Of a stretch of 64,000 nucleotides of DNA, positions 57,501 to 64,000 are shown one piece after another. Each line of letters begins with the position of its first letter. Within the stretch, counting starts at the first letter, position 1. Position numbers and translations under genes: made by a program. This DNA comes from Tritrichomonas musculus (lineage: Eukaryota > Parabasalia > Tritrichomonadida > Tritrichomonadidae), in contig JAPFFF010000059.1 in the NCBI GenBank assembly GCA_039105265.1, positions 434,001 to 498,000 of the forward strand, written 5' to 3'. Below the pieces are notes generated by a model. That model was not told the DNA's origin and did not search any database. It was given only the letters and a program-made list of their open reading frames with translations.

Positions 57501-60500
57501 TACAAAATTGATAATTTATCTGATCAACAATTCAACAAAATAATTACAACGAAAAACAAAACAAGTGGAAATGAATCAATTCAAATATTTGTAATGCCAC
57601 CTGCTTCAAAAAAAGATCCTGAAATACTAAAGATAAATGGAGATTTAATAGTCAAGATGAAATCATGCCAGGCTTTTTCGTTGCCTTTTGAAATAACATT
57701 AGGAATCTTACCATTGAAAGTAAGAATTCATTGCCTGAATTATAAATTAGCAGATCAAGAAAACAACATGAAATTATGCTGTGAAAAAATTATTTCTGGA
57801 AGCAAAATAGATTTTGAAGTCAATAATTATTACGACCAATCATATTTTGTATTGGCAGTTGAACTAGAATCACTGGATGAAAATGAAGCTGATCAACCAA
57901 ATCTTTCAATAAATAAATCTAATCAAACATTTTCAATTAAAATGCCAGATGTTGCTGATCCAATTCGCTGTAAATTTATCATTAAAGTTGCTTTATCTCA
58001 AAGTTTGGTTACAACTATTCTTTGCGATTTTATTATATTACCATTTGCTTTTACTTTTGAGGTTTATAGTTATATGACAAAAAATTTCGTATCAAATTGC
58101 CAATTGCTATTTATTAGCAACAGTAATCATCCATTAATTTTTAAAATAATGACATTGTTCCCAAGTGAACAAACATGTAAAATTGATTGCCTAATGCCAC
58201 ATTCAATTTTCATAAGTAGTTCTAGTAAAGAGTTTACAAACAAATTCAATATTAAAGGCGACCATATTATTAATGCAAACATAAGGTATAATGATTTTGC
58301 TGCTGATTATTATAATTATAAATATTATGTTTCATTATCTATTGGAAACATTACAAAGAAAATATATTTCGAGTTTATTAACTTGCAATTTTTTACATTT
58401 AGACCATTTAACTTAACAGATGATTTTCAAAATCAAAAATTCATTAACAAATTCCCATGTATTGAATATGATTACAATATTCAAAAATGGATTAAAATAA
58501 AAGATGCTCAAAAAATTAAGAAAAATCAAAATGTACCATCTTTCATCTGTTCTCCATTCCAATATTATACTAACATAGAAAAATTCACAATTATAACTTA
58601 TAGTGAAGATAAAAACGTGAAATATGTAAGTTCTTCCAATTATGGAAAAGTGGCATATTTACAAATGACATATACAGTATTCTTTGATTTATTGTTTAAA
58701 ACTAATATTGAGTCGACCAAAAAACTCTTTGAAAAACCTTCTAAAAAAAAGACTCTCAAATATTATTATTATTCCGTAATTGGTTATCTTAATGAAAACA
58801 ATAATTGTTGGTTTCCCGCATTTAATGAGTTTCCTGATCTTACCGGAATTAATGAGATTAAATATTCCAATGATGCAAAAACAATAGAACAAGCAGCGAA
58901 AAACATTGAAAAAATGTATAAAAGTTTGGATGAAAAGGGAAAAATAAACCATGATAAAGTTGATACATATTTTCATTCCAAAACTGAATTTCCTTTGAAG
59001 AAGATGAACTTTGCCTTAATGATGTTATTATTGGGTCAAAAAGCAATTTATTCAAATATATCCGATTTCATAAATCAATTTCCTTCAGGAATTAAAAAGC
59101 AATTTGTTGATTTTCAAAAAAAATTGAATACATTTTTGAATGCAAACACAATTCCTATTGAAGCAATATCGACTATTATTTTAAATAATTTAATTATTAA
59201 ATTTACACAAATATTTAAAGCAAAATTTGAGGAAATTAAATCACATCAATTTTGTTTAGAATCACCAGTTTCGATTCAGGAATTAAATAAAGCCATATCG
59301 ACAGTGAAAAATGAATATTATGCCTATGATAAATCATTAAATAAGAAAAGATCAAATACAACAAACTATGAATTTAGTGAAAAAGAAAAGGCAATGGCTA
59401 AAATTCCAATTGATCCACTACCAGATAAAACAAAGCAATATGATTGTTTTATTGTAAGTGAAAATGAATTACTGAAGCCTTGTGCATTGGATGAACTTTC
59501 TTTAGGCTCATTTCGTTTTGATGATAATGATGTTGAAGAAACAGTTATTTCAAATGACATTGATTCATTGGTATCACTTCCACCAATTGAGATACCAAAA
59601 GAATATACCATTGAAAGTTTAAATGCGTTTTATTCATCATGTTCACAAGGTGCAACAGCTCTTCCTTCATATATAAGACTTCGCCAGATTCAATCAAAAA
59701 ATCAAGATGAATCTGAAAAATATTTCTTAAAACTTTTGGATATTTATAATGATATTACAAAATATTCTGTTAAAAATCATTCCATTTTGGCAAGTCATAT
59801 TAATTCATTCATTGAATCTTTCAAAAATTGTGTAAGAAGACTAAGACGCGCAGGAATTGATTTTTCACGTTCACATTTACCTCAAAGTCTTAATGATAAT
59901 CAGAGTAATTTCCAAGATTTCATTAAATGTCCTGACATTGATTATCCAATTTTAAGGAAAAATCAATGGAAGATCAAAAATCAACGAAGTAATGATTTCA
60001 TGAAATTTGTTGATCCTTTGTATAACAAAGGTAAAATGGGATTAACTGATGTAATCAATACTGGTTCAACTGATATTCTATTAAATTATCCAAATGAAGA
60101 AGATAAGCAACAAGCAGAAAAAAGTATCGAAGTTGTTAATCATGAGATTGGAAATGAAGAAAAACAATTGATCATCGCACAAGTAATTGGTGATAATGAG
60201 GATGAAGAAAATGATAATAAAGATATATCAGATGATGAAGAAAATCCAACTATTTCTAATAAACCAACATTAAAAATTGTTGAAAATTCAAAAATGGAAA
60301 CTGTCAATCCTGAAGATATTAATGGCATTTTCCCTGAATTTACAGAAAAAGATAGTATTAACAGAGTCTTAAGAAGAATTAAAGAGATGAAAAAAGATGC
60401 TGAATTAGAATTTTTATCTAGTTCTGAATGCATTATTCAAAATCAAAATGATTTGTTTAGATCATCAGCAAATAGTTTTCCAGTAGAAAATTTGGTTATT

Positions 60501-63500
60501 TTATCTCAAAATCTAATTGCAAATCTAATTGCTAAAGCATCAGATTCCAAATGTCCATTCCTCAATATTTCATGTAATCTTTTAATTGATTGTTCATCTT
60601 TTATTTGTGTTCAGAATAAATTATATAGTTTTATGATTTTAATAGCATATTCATATGCTTTATCAGCACTTGAAATTCCATTTTCAATTGCAATTGTTGC
60701 CGATCTTCGATTCAGATTTGTGTTGAAACCTTTTGAAGAAGAAATATCAATTTTAGTACTTCAAAGAATTCTTGATTGCTTGTTTATTCAAAGATTTAAA
60801 ACAAATATTGCTGATACATTTCGTCATAGTTTAGAATTCATGAAATGCCCAGATGAAAAAAGAACTCAAAGAGCATTATTCATATTTTCAGATGGTGTTG
60901 ATGAAAACTTGGTTTTATCACAAAGTTGGAAAAAGAAATTATTAAATGATCCAAATAATTCATTTGCAATGATTTTTGTTAAATCGAAACTTCTTGAAAA
61001 TGAAAAATATTCGATTTTTCAATCAATGTGGGATTCATTTTGTGAAGATGTTGAAACAGCATCATCGATAACTAAATTGATATATATCAATCCTGATCTA
61101 AATACACCCACCATTGAATCAATAATTTCTACATTTTGCACTGTTTTATCTCGCCAACAGAATTCATCGAATCTTAATTTTAATAATAAATTGGATCAAA
61201 AACCTGAGTTTAAGCATAGTTATGAAGATTTTTCAAAAGATAAATTTGAAATCATTAAATTAGGTCTTAATTATAACTTCGATGAAGGTTCATCGTCAAT
61301 TTTCAGGAAAATAAATCCAAGATTCACAGCTTCAGGAAGTAGATTTCCAAAGCTTGATGTTGGTCATTATAGAAACAAAACAGAAAAAGTAACGAATTCT
61401 TCTCCAAGTCAACCGATTAAAGATGAATTTGATCAATTTGTTCATCGAATAGTTTATTCAAAACGTAACTCATATAGGCCACTTCTTGAAACAATTTTCA
61501 AGCCCAATAAAGCTTCACAAACTGTTCTTTCTAGTACTGGAACTGATTTTGATATAACTGCTCTTATTTTGAACTTAATTAATCCAGTTCCTGATCCACT
61601 GATTTATCTTGAAGAGAAAGGAGGCTTGATTAGAAACTATGGAATTTCAATCATCATTGATTCATCAAGATCATGTTTCAATCCACTTTCTTCATCACAT
61701 TCATATCAAACAATAAAAGTTCTTCTTGCTGCATTGGCATCGATTGATATTCCATGTGTTGATGTTATAATTGCTACTGATGAAACACCAATTGTATTAG
61801 CCAGTGAAATACCATCATTAAGATTATTCAATGATAAGTCAACTTTTTGGCCATCATTGTTCAATTGTCTCTCCGAAGCTTCCTTTGGATGTTGTTCTTT
61901 AGAAGCAGCAATTCATGCCGCATATGATATTAGAAGAATGAGATCTGTTGATTCAACAAGTTACATGTTTGTCTTAACAGACGGATTGTTTCAATATGAT
62001 CAAAAAGAATTGATTCGAAATCACATCATGACATGCATTCAAAGCGGAATCACGATATTTGGAATAGGAATTGGAATATATCCGAGTGGAATTGTTGATT
62101 TATTCCCACAAGTTATATTTGCAACGAATCCAAATGATTTAATTAAAGGCATTGCATCATGTTTTGGTGATGAAACAAATGAGTCGTATGAAAACATTAT
62201 CAAACAACTTGCACCAGAACCAGCTTCATCAGTTGATGTTAGTAGAACATTTGAATTATTGATTCATAATGAAAACAATCCTATTTTTGGAGATTTAAAG
62301 AAATATTTGAGTGAAAATGCACCTCCTGCATTAGATGCATTTGCTGACTGGTTTAACCGAGAACAAGAACAAAGAAATGCTGATAATGAATTAGTTAATC
62401 CTAAAGGATTGAATACCGAAATGTATGTGAAAGATTTTCTCGAAGGTCAGAAAATTCTCATTGTTATGCTCTATGATTGCACTATAAATAAAGAAGAAAA
62501 TCCTATCATTACACCAGAATATTTGTTTAAGACTGAATGTGCAGGTGAAGAAGCTTGCGTAAAGAAAGCTGTTGAACATTTTGGAATTGAAATTATTGTT
62601 GTTAGAAATTATAAAGATGCAATTAATGAGTTAACAAAACAAACAATTCCAAATAAATGTGATTATTATGCAACTTGGGTCATTTCTGGTCTTCCATATG
62701 ACATTAAATTACCAGATGGTGGCAATCAGCATCTTGTTGATCAGTTCATTGATTGCTTAATTCAATTCTGGGAAAAAGGAGGCGCTGTTGTTTTGTTTGC
62801 CGAAAGTCATCCACTTACTTTTCAAGCCAACAAATTCTTGGAAAAAGTAACATTTCCTGATGGAAGTAAGACACAATTAAGATTGAGTAATAATCATTTA
62901 GGAACGAAAATATTAAAAGGTGATCCATCTGGTCTACTTAATATAGCTGGAACATTTAATAAATCGCCACTTGAATTTCAAAAATGTCAAAGAGCTTCTC
63001 TTTCTCATAATCTTGTTGAAATTTATGAAGGTGAAACAATTTCATTCGCGCCAAATGATAAATCACAATATAAACCATTTACGCCATTCATGAGAGATTC
63101 AGAGAATGGAATTAGTGCACTTTTTTACCCTGGTGATAAGGATCCAAGGTACAGAAGAGGCGATATTATTGTTGATTGCGGTTATACAAAATTGTTTGAT
63201 AAAATGACAACAAATGGAACATTTCGTTATGTTCAAAACATTGCTGGATGGACAGCACAATGCGAATCACGAAGTGTCATGAGAATCAAACCAAAAGATT
63301 TCAGACCTGAAGCTATTAAATTTACTATTAATGAAAATGCAAGATGTAACTTAATTAAACCTCCACAAGTAACGTTACCAAAAAACAATTATATCGATAT
63401 TACACGATATCGAAGATTGTTTGCTATTGATTATTCTGGTTCTGTTCAAGGTGTGCTACAATATCATGATGAATTACGTTCATTATTTAATAGTATGTAT

Positions 63501-64000
63501 AAAAGTACTGATACAATTATGACATGGAGTAGCAATGCGTATGTTGTTAGCTTTAGTACAATGCAAGATATTTACACAAATAGGAGAGGAACTGATGGAA
63601 CAGCTCCATCATCAATTCTTAGAGAACTTATTAGAAATCCATCAATTCCTCGTGAGCATTTGGTCCTTGTTACTGATGGCCATATTAATTCAGGCGACAT
63701 AAATAATTGTGATCAAATTATTAGAAGTAATAATATTGCATTCAAATATGTAACAACTTATGTTATTGGTTCTGGCGGTGATTTGTCTGTTGGCGCTCCA
63801 TTTAGTCGTAGTTGTGGAAGTGAAACAATCGAAATAAATGGATCATCAAGAAGAGTAATTAAAGGCGCAAAAACTGAAGATTTATCAGCACTCGATTCAA
63901 TTGATTCAATTAAAAGTATTTCAACATTTAATAGTAATTTTGAGGCAATATCAAATGCTGCTAGAGTAAAATTGATTGGAACAAAAGATGATCAGTTGAA
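45552..64000 (+). CDS. Giant pseudokinase-Sel1-six-AAA (midasin/dynein-like)-VWA protein, 3' end beyond window
   Basis: Open from ATG 45552 through the window end, at least 6,149 residues. Residues 1-270: kinase fold with HKSLTPSN for HRDLKPEN (139-146) and DFC for DFG (159-161), so catalytically dead. 309-363: Sel1-like repeat. Six AAA modules follow, with Walker A at 479 (GPTGTSKT), 761 (GKEGCGKT), 1114 (GPTGVGKT), 1443 (GNSGFKT, degenerate), 1859 (GPPGQGKHT) and 2177 (GDTASGKS); Walker B is clear in modules 1 (LLLDEIN) and 3 (FIADEFN). Then a long helical linker, a beta-rich region (about 3930-4280), an Asp/Glu-rich stretch (about 4876-4900) and three VWA domains near 5013 (DCSSF, degenerate), 5370 (DSSRS) and 5960 (DYSGS, full MIDAS), with a Rossmann-like block between the last two. 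The AAA ring, acidic stretch and VWA order matches midasin; the pseudokinase, beta region and extra VWAs do not. Presumably a force-generating remodelling ATPase; target unknown. Confidence 0.9.
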   Translation, partial: MEETFLALSLEDINCETKIGEGRNFVSYLSTMTTDSSKCVSKFIKDIDEDDKFIKYVELIKETNHPGIIPFIGFCKSNENSQHKNVIILKFAENYSLQHVFDSIDKGKNPDWWNIERQYLFIYGIAQTMNYLHSLRRVHKSLTPSNILIDENFEPQISDFCQSTFFPKFDFTNENLKKYNLIYYTDPYILNNDGRFHQKSDVFSFAIIALQILSGSVEIYEEYDSLDAFIEEIKNGFMPIFPDNIPYELNELLNSCLSLETKKRPLFPVICSKLEKIYESMEEISSEKFKEYKEKITGQTEKEELNPKIKKMKDDALAGDVEMVYLYAKARLEGNKCKKNLTEAIQFLRMAANKGHSVAKDQLSLLTHSSESNSNSIITTNIDDVNNNKEEEAKESVTNNTRFNMKFTSLTDDPYFDKPKWDIEKLLNDVDIQIENDEKFNFNKEEVKKQNFIFTEGAEDRLQKLYNYIKVGVPVLLEGPTGTSKTLSSEIVCKLLGRELIRFNLSSETKTQDLIGRYVGDENSWAGITQKDGPFYQAFKEGKVLLLDEINLASASVLQCIEESLDSGTLSIEIPGRPLVCVQMDPNFRVIATQNPNKGSYANKRQNLGLKFYSRFQVINFPAFTEEELLQIAEGLAYQFDYKELDVIKSLVSFHKEWSENPAIADDPQCFTIREIAATVKALSQKEEINDTIMTIYGARYQKNLKDQLKNVLNKYPSLTKGNKKFEFPNFPNCYQNESLCSAVKSTLFSLHNGRNVILTGKEGCGKTQVAMWIADYYNKEKVVDGGQKKSFFCVCTEEIKVSDLVGHQAPSGKSDGTSELIKWQDGFLTKAIMQGKCSVLESLDEAPSTVTERLNGLLDQKYDGQKKFFDIPENSANPRVEIKDSFRILATSNIDKITQMSPAFLNRFDIIVLENQIDDSITEKQFHNLITILMNKYCSDMVSKPKNTASNPYETNAYEYDIDDEDDINISGDDDDETLEENDNNVNPINTELDSYKYSPSIIPKIYKKIKNERSISNISKVCNAVIKLSSVLNDNNDENTEKEIVDFAFCLLQNNQQFGVPLEFEKKLKNMFRNDLNTYDDRFFYEDSPSLCNFLVKMMAYSIISQPVCVTGPTGVGKTSAARAFSRMRPRSSRNKNGFQMHSFHSGTKVSHFFGSTTLLDGKIVFHDGTLTTALKTGIVFIADEFNLSTQSVMKSLSLALDPTIGKNVFIPGTGEIINISPEFHFIACQNEIGTLGRNVIPDSIASRFVYIDYPTPDREDIEKICISISKENFDSTKKFKDEDEEFAKNIADYMLRIKESKFTYIQQWSLRDITKIFKRIYSQNDMKKVINIKPIHHVLFYTMSAVAKNDVENVIDEVSKMLKLSFNLEDDGVAKYIDCYKATPKIENIEGLGHFMMKGDSGISINSMKLDTIDKSLTSFWNARFNVYLSDDEEPILLMGNSGFKTFLAEQFLPKAQVITLNQETNVAQLLGSSGFMTNSEAKLFYIKYICRIIQEESEIVKLREAWEKGELTKEQVDEKVEDGINSDIPGSFHYALRHLADKLLNDDDDKKQNCVLSNTTLEFRPGLFLNAILQGKSLILKDLSNLPTIVLERFNELFSGKHSLTLSEDIHNTFTEAEEKELKNFNDSFRVFATCPANSPSRLSEAVLSRFTVISVPEYTTEEQEIVLKSYIQKNDLQFEFEDINRLNEFSIAYSMNLKMHITFPQMIKVVDITSRLNQETSKLIKNSLDMSINTLKTSQNDVLSMVQRINIGITLFRVLGGLIDSKKKKQILFNTIKDYFGLPELFNDQKEECQLVITSKNGISGVLSNASNLFIQCSSARECKTKVAFTKSFNDLLDLLHMGLTIHNPIILEGPPGQGKHTAINYIAEMLNINVIHIMISQSTKYEDLFGKIVITREKDGIHVNMVETQFVKTIKSADSLDKRSLIVLENINYASPALLSALVPVFNTNSNTSSILLPNGSTIDKGKFDIIGIFNTQQTSSSKDKLPSTIINSSIYHIVPRPNKKEILSIILTKFSLAGISNEEAEKFNSYYTQAKKVISTEGTSGLFTLNDIEKYILFRKLTMDIFHETTISQMIFAYRFSSDEMIQKMLKTLNLENMIFTPLFDYDTSQSNLFIRISNDDTNGLLIPLISTPKNIDVLVDLDSLTLPQKHCLIFLGCSLLSKRSCVVQGDTASGKSHLIRLFAKILGAKLNVFQMNSDSNISMLAGQSVLNNSISQKDQENFKKAFTDLKVDDSIRKYLSNPKNIDISNPKSWTPKELKKLLEFIQSIEIDIKCSKYCSEIENAVQLIKETMNPVNRFEHQESAFIHAIRKGEWVLIDGIESAPSVIAEKISTLCGEKPELNLYEYGPKFYFSKDNSKPENRIHDNFHLFITYNPNYMKESQMIDQTFLVKSVTFTLPSIDERIENSAQMLLGSFLNLSFPNDLSKELAARFASMHRFAKMASKKNPDDFAGDIQYNGRTLKFLSKSFMQQNFDSDSKTLSKSICFSTKSFYWNSYINDKNEKEFHSSCLEKFKEKPKKELITCLQAGDMGFRERNEQVLLTLRNIQNCVLDKATDSIYTLSTFLELCFLIRISDLSSVQEHILDTIRIMEFKSNESDDKNKPSIKYGTLYALSSLFDPIIKPASPIKKEHTFLSLKDQELKNNKSIVSELLKLDLLKELLKENLFSEDSSILLGNKFYLEIISKVSIIASNFKKELITDLFKQVQIDNDIINFIDIIFPYLKFKDTPNSMIAYWIPLSKHLISNGIHFSYTINDQIIEFNALSKIDFNVNLQLNNANNFSITTAQLLHNKKRIAKADEHPENQNKTFDLVFYWLILIYSKNLTDLDNEEFRKAMHSKAKLDCKNKKITNPSVNSILSLKDLYVKDDISLIGIIWNIIFTLSGDEISELSQIIHPIEADLLISAYRMYFYIDQDLIKDIILWSKWASYFENNAKILWNIQLKSSIKLKMAEIDAKIESLNDVILYLRKSPEKMNNYWSSNKYIEICETELTRLNEMKIQSDKDRKAIENQKKIEKLKNYLLNQKINEKFNRMRAELVIQLGGITEFTDEKYNFASKIVHQFIKDATSQWEDDNNSNIIWPQFNCQDFNPTYMSENIKLFESLIWYSRIKAILKDINKEKDIMKNLWKLNDFPEMEGPRHILLTNLIKNTKTDKSELSRKDKDQAMFTLNAHMILKLYNINHSFLTDPDKISRTINKYIDRDSNDEREIKWIYQKLSEFPSDLVLSIPKFERNDLVFLLVNKKSHKIYQSGPLLHGINANTFYQDLKGLMHARFDSFQHAAKSIGQIAYKSLIEPDGDAPDDYDKLKDSFTNCGDSSKSDILKKVSIVFEFAEYLEKWKDQTLRFDDISFLSDKWTNDIQLLNQFPSLLFWLCKYKQCSDQIIKRYHDYTIKDNEIPLWLLAIRILSSMNCISFDYNSNQTQTSTIIEKATSKLVKKYINDMKGKGLNYDWMSILLSNLPLDIANPTISIIRDFFINLALDNQTCSSLMIADKKNKCIEESVSKVVSIILNNKCQDLILENIENKNSIITFLAFPSKYVQDKIKDGVSSSIDLIMNNEFTIKLKDFLSQSDKLNEIISNLQNAINDDEEEMRNYYEEKSKQEYEQKKKRKIKDIKNYVEEYNKIIDILSVKKEQHSEEDEIHKNPKNVIDDVVITNEIVANKCNRLRTIMNTINIPSLFLKETATQIIFLEYYSWEDLNINIRDKDNKVKSITLKVSRYSKNYYYLLPGENYSQKDNIHLVCLIKAYSLKYHQIDPNFDYEQIQINRDYTSKIPKIFFGFYQNKSSFTFINDIKNLDKMLKSLDKNFFEILTNSINFRYDCFDYLRRIDDILFDLKRNIRAGFSDNNHAKKTEKILQENLSEYINYLQPLITNVKHLSENLYSIWRTIKDSEYTKLFKYQYDIQIPKLTCYSIKTFKFSHIENINSLASPIISISPENKIICSVKKLKCSIGPLFPSNICNPYSINIISFINDDVQYKIDNLSDQQFNKIITTKNKTSGNESIQIFVMPPASKKDPEILKINGDLIVKMKSCQAFSLPFEITLGILPLKVRIHCLNYKLADQENNMKLCCEKIISGSKIDFEVNNYYDQSYFVLAVELESLDENEADQPNLSINKSNQTFSIKMPDVADPIRCKFIIKVALSQSLVTTILCDFIILPFAFTFEVYSYMTKNFVSNCQLLFISNSNHPLIFKIMTLFPSEQTCKIDCLMPHSIFISSSSKEFTNKFNIKGDHIINANIRYNDFAADYYNYKYYVSLSIGNITKKIYFEFINLQFFTFRPFNLTDDFQNQKFINKFPCIEYDYNIQKWIKIKDAQKIKKNQNVPSFICSPFQYYTNIEKFTIITYSEDKNVKYVSSSNYGKVAYLQMTYTVFFDLLFKTNIESTKKLFEKPSKKKTLKYYYYSVIGYLNENNNCWFPAFNEFPDLTGINEIKYSNDAKTIEQAAKNIEKMYKSLDEKGKINHDKVDTYFHSKTEFPLKKMNFALMMLLLGQKAIYSNISDFINQFPSGIKKQFVDFQKKLNTFLNANTIPIEAISTIILNNLIIKFTQIFKAKFEEIKSHQFCLESPVSIQELNKAISTVKNEYYAYDKSLNKKRSNTTNYEFSEKEKAMAKIPIDPLPDKTKQYDCFIVSENELLKPCALDELSLGSFRFDDNDVEETVISNDIDSLVSLPPIEIPKEYTIESLNAFYSSCSQGATALPSYIRLRQIQSKNQDESEKYFLKLLDIYNDITKYSVKNHSILASHINSFIESFKNCVRRLRRAGIDFSRSHLPQSLNDNQSNFQDFIKCPDIDYPILRKNQWKIKNQRSNDFMKFVDPLYNKGKMGLTDVINTGSTDILLNYPNEEDKQQAEKSIEVVNHEIGNEEKQLIIAQVIGDNEDEENDNKDISDDEENPTISNKPTLKIVENSKMETVNPEDINGIFPEFTEKDSINRVLRRIKEMKKDAELEFLSSSECIIQNQNDLFRSSANSFPVENLVILSQNLIANLIAKASDSKCPFLNISCNLLIDCSSFICVQNKLYSFMILIAYSYALSALEIPFSIAIVADLRFRFVLKPFEEEISILVLQRILDCLFIQRFKTNIADTFRHSLEFMKCPDEKRTQRALFIFSDGVDENLVLSQSWKKKLLNDPNNSFAMIFVKSKLLENEKYSIFQSMWDSFCEDVETASSITKLIYINPDLNTPTIESIISTFCTVLSRQQNSSNLNFNNKLDQKPEFKHSYEDFSKDKFEIIKLGLNYNFDEGSSSIFRKINPRFTASGSRFPKLDVGHYRNKTEKVTNSSPSQPIKDEFDQFVHRIVYSKRNSYRPLLETIFKPNKASQTVLSSTGTDFDITALILNLINPVPDPLIYLEEKGGLIRNYGISIIIDSSRSCFNPLSSSHSYQTIKVLLAALASIDIPCVDVIIATDETPIVLASEIPSLRLFNDKSTFWPSLFNCLSEASFGCCSLEAAIHAAYDIRRMRSVDSTSYMFVLTDGLFQYDQKELIRNHIMTCIQSGITIFGIGIGIYPSGIVDLFPQVIFATNPNDLIKGIASCFGDETNESYENIIKQLAPEPASSVDVSRTFELLIHNENNPIFGDLKKYLSENAPPALDAFADWFNREQEQRNADNELVNPKGLNTEMYVKDFLEGQKILIVMLYDCTINKEENPIITPEYLFKTECAGEEACVKKAVEHFGIEIIVVRNYKDAINELTKQTIPNKCDYYATWVISGLPYDIKLPDGGNQHLVDQFIDCLIQFWEKGGAVVLFAESHPLTFQANKFLEKVTFPDGSKTQLRLSNNHLGTKILKGDPSGLLNIAGTFNKSPLEFQKCQRASLSHNLVEIYEGETISFAPNDKSQYKPFTPFMRDSENGISALFYPGDKDPRYRRGDIIVDCGYTKLFDKMTTNGTFRYVQNIAGWTAQCESRSVMRIKPKDFRPEAIKFTINENARCNLIKPPQVTLPKNNYIDITRYRRLFAIDYSGSVQGVLQYHDELRSLFNSMYKSTDTIMTWSSNAYVVSFSTMQDIYTNRRGTDGTAPSSILRELIRNPSIPREHLVLVTDGHINSGDINNCDQIIRSNNIAFKYVTTYVIGSGGDLSVGAPFSRSCGSETIEINGSSRRVIKGAKTEDLSALDSIDSIKSISTFNSNFEAISNAARVKLIGTKDDQL

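Noticed and set aside
45431-62579. Many minus-strand and out-of-frame open frames over the giant gene
   Set aside because: All lie antisense or out of frame to a continuous 6,149-codon frame with recognisable domains, and none has protein-family features.
45552-64000. Calling the giant gene simply midasin (MDN1)
   Set aside because: The AAA/VWA order fits, but the pseudokinase, Sel1, beta-rich region and extra VWA domains do not, so orthology is not supported from sequence alone.
1-64000. CRISPR arrays, bacterial operons, riboswitches, rRNA
   Set aside because: No regularly spaced direct repeats with unique spacers, no ribosome-binding pattern and no rRNA-like sequence. The window is eukaryotic.

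Overview
The window looks like nuclear DNA of a parabasalid flagellate, most likely a trichomonad close to Tritrichomonas or Trichomonas. It is very AT-rich. Its genes are intronless as far as I can see, with long AT-rich spacers. Several genes have a TCAYW initiator-like motif 10-35 bases before the ATG and a TAAA overlapping or next to the stop. The gene families are those trichomonads have expanded: TKL-type kinases with Sel1 repeats, DUF3447/ankyrin proteins, PPP phosphatases and Maverick (Polinton) elements. Species is inference; no marker gene is present.

Layout. 1-12.7 kb is mobile DNA: a frameshifted hAT transposase tail, a TA-flanked 3.1-kb element carrying inside it a second TA-flanked element with near-perfect 574-bp inverted arms, a 162-bp MITE, and a broken Maverick with a protein-primed polymerase, an integrase and a small divergent ORF. 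14-25 kb is host sequence: an NCS2 purine/pyrimidine permease, a kinase-Sel1 protein, a kinase fossil, tRNA-Gly(GCC), an APC amino-acid permease, a single-Sel1 mini-protein, tRNA-Lys(TTT) and a decayed DUF3447 gene. 25-31 kb is mostly non-coding and holds a Merlin (IS1016-like) transposase fossil, a small TIR element and a 1.13-kb TIR element with a perfect 8-bp target duplication. 31-44 kb is a signalling block: a Ser/Thr kinase, a two-NADAR/LRR-like/ADP-ribosylglycohydrolase fusion, a PPP phosphatase, a kinase with tandem discoidin-like units, and a multi-pass membrane protein with one frameshift. A 905-bp TIR element with its own 8-bp target duplication follows.

From 45552 to the window end one + strand frame stays open for 6,149 codons and runs off the edge. 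It encodes a pseudokinase, a Sel1-like segment, six midasin/dynein-type AAA modules, a very long helical linker, a beta-rich region, an acidic stretch and three von Willebrand A (VWA) domains. This giant protein and the NADAR/ARH fusion are the two most unusual things here. Nothing suggests operons. The link among the kinases, the phosphatase and the ADP-ribose enzyme is only neighbourhood and shared modules (kinase plus Sel1 occurs twice).
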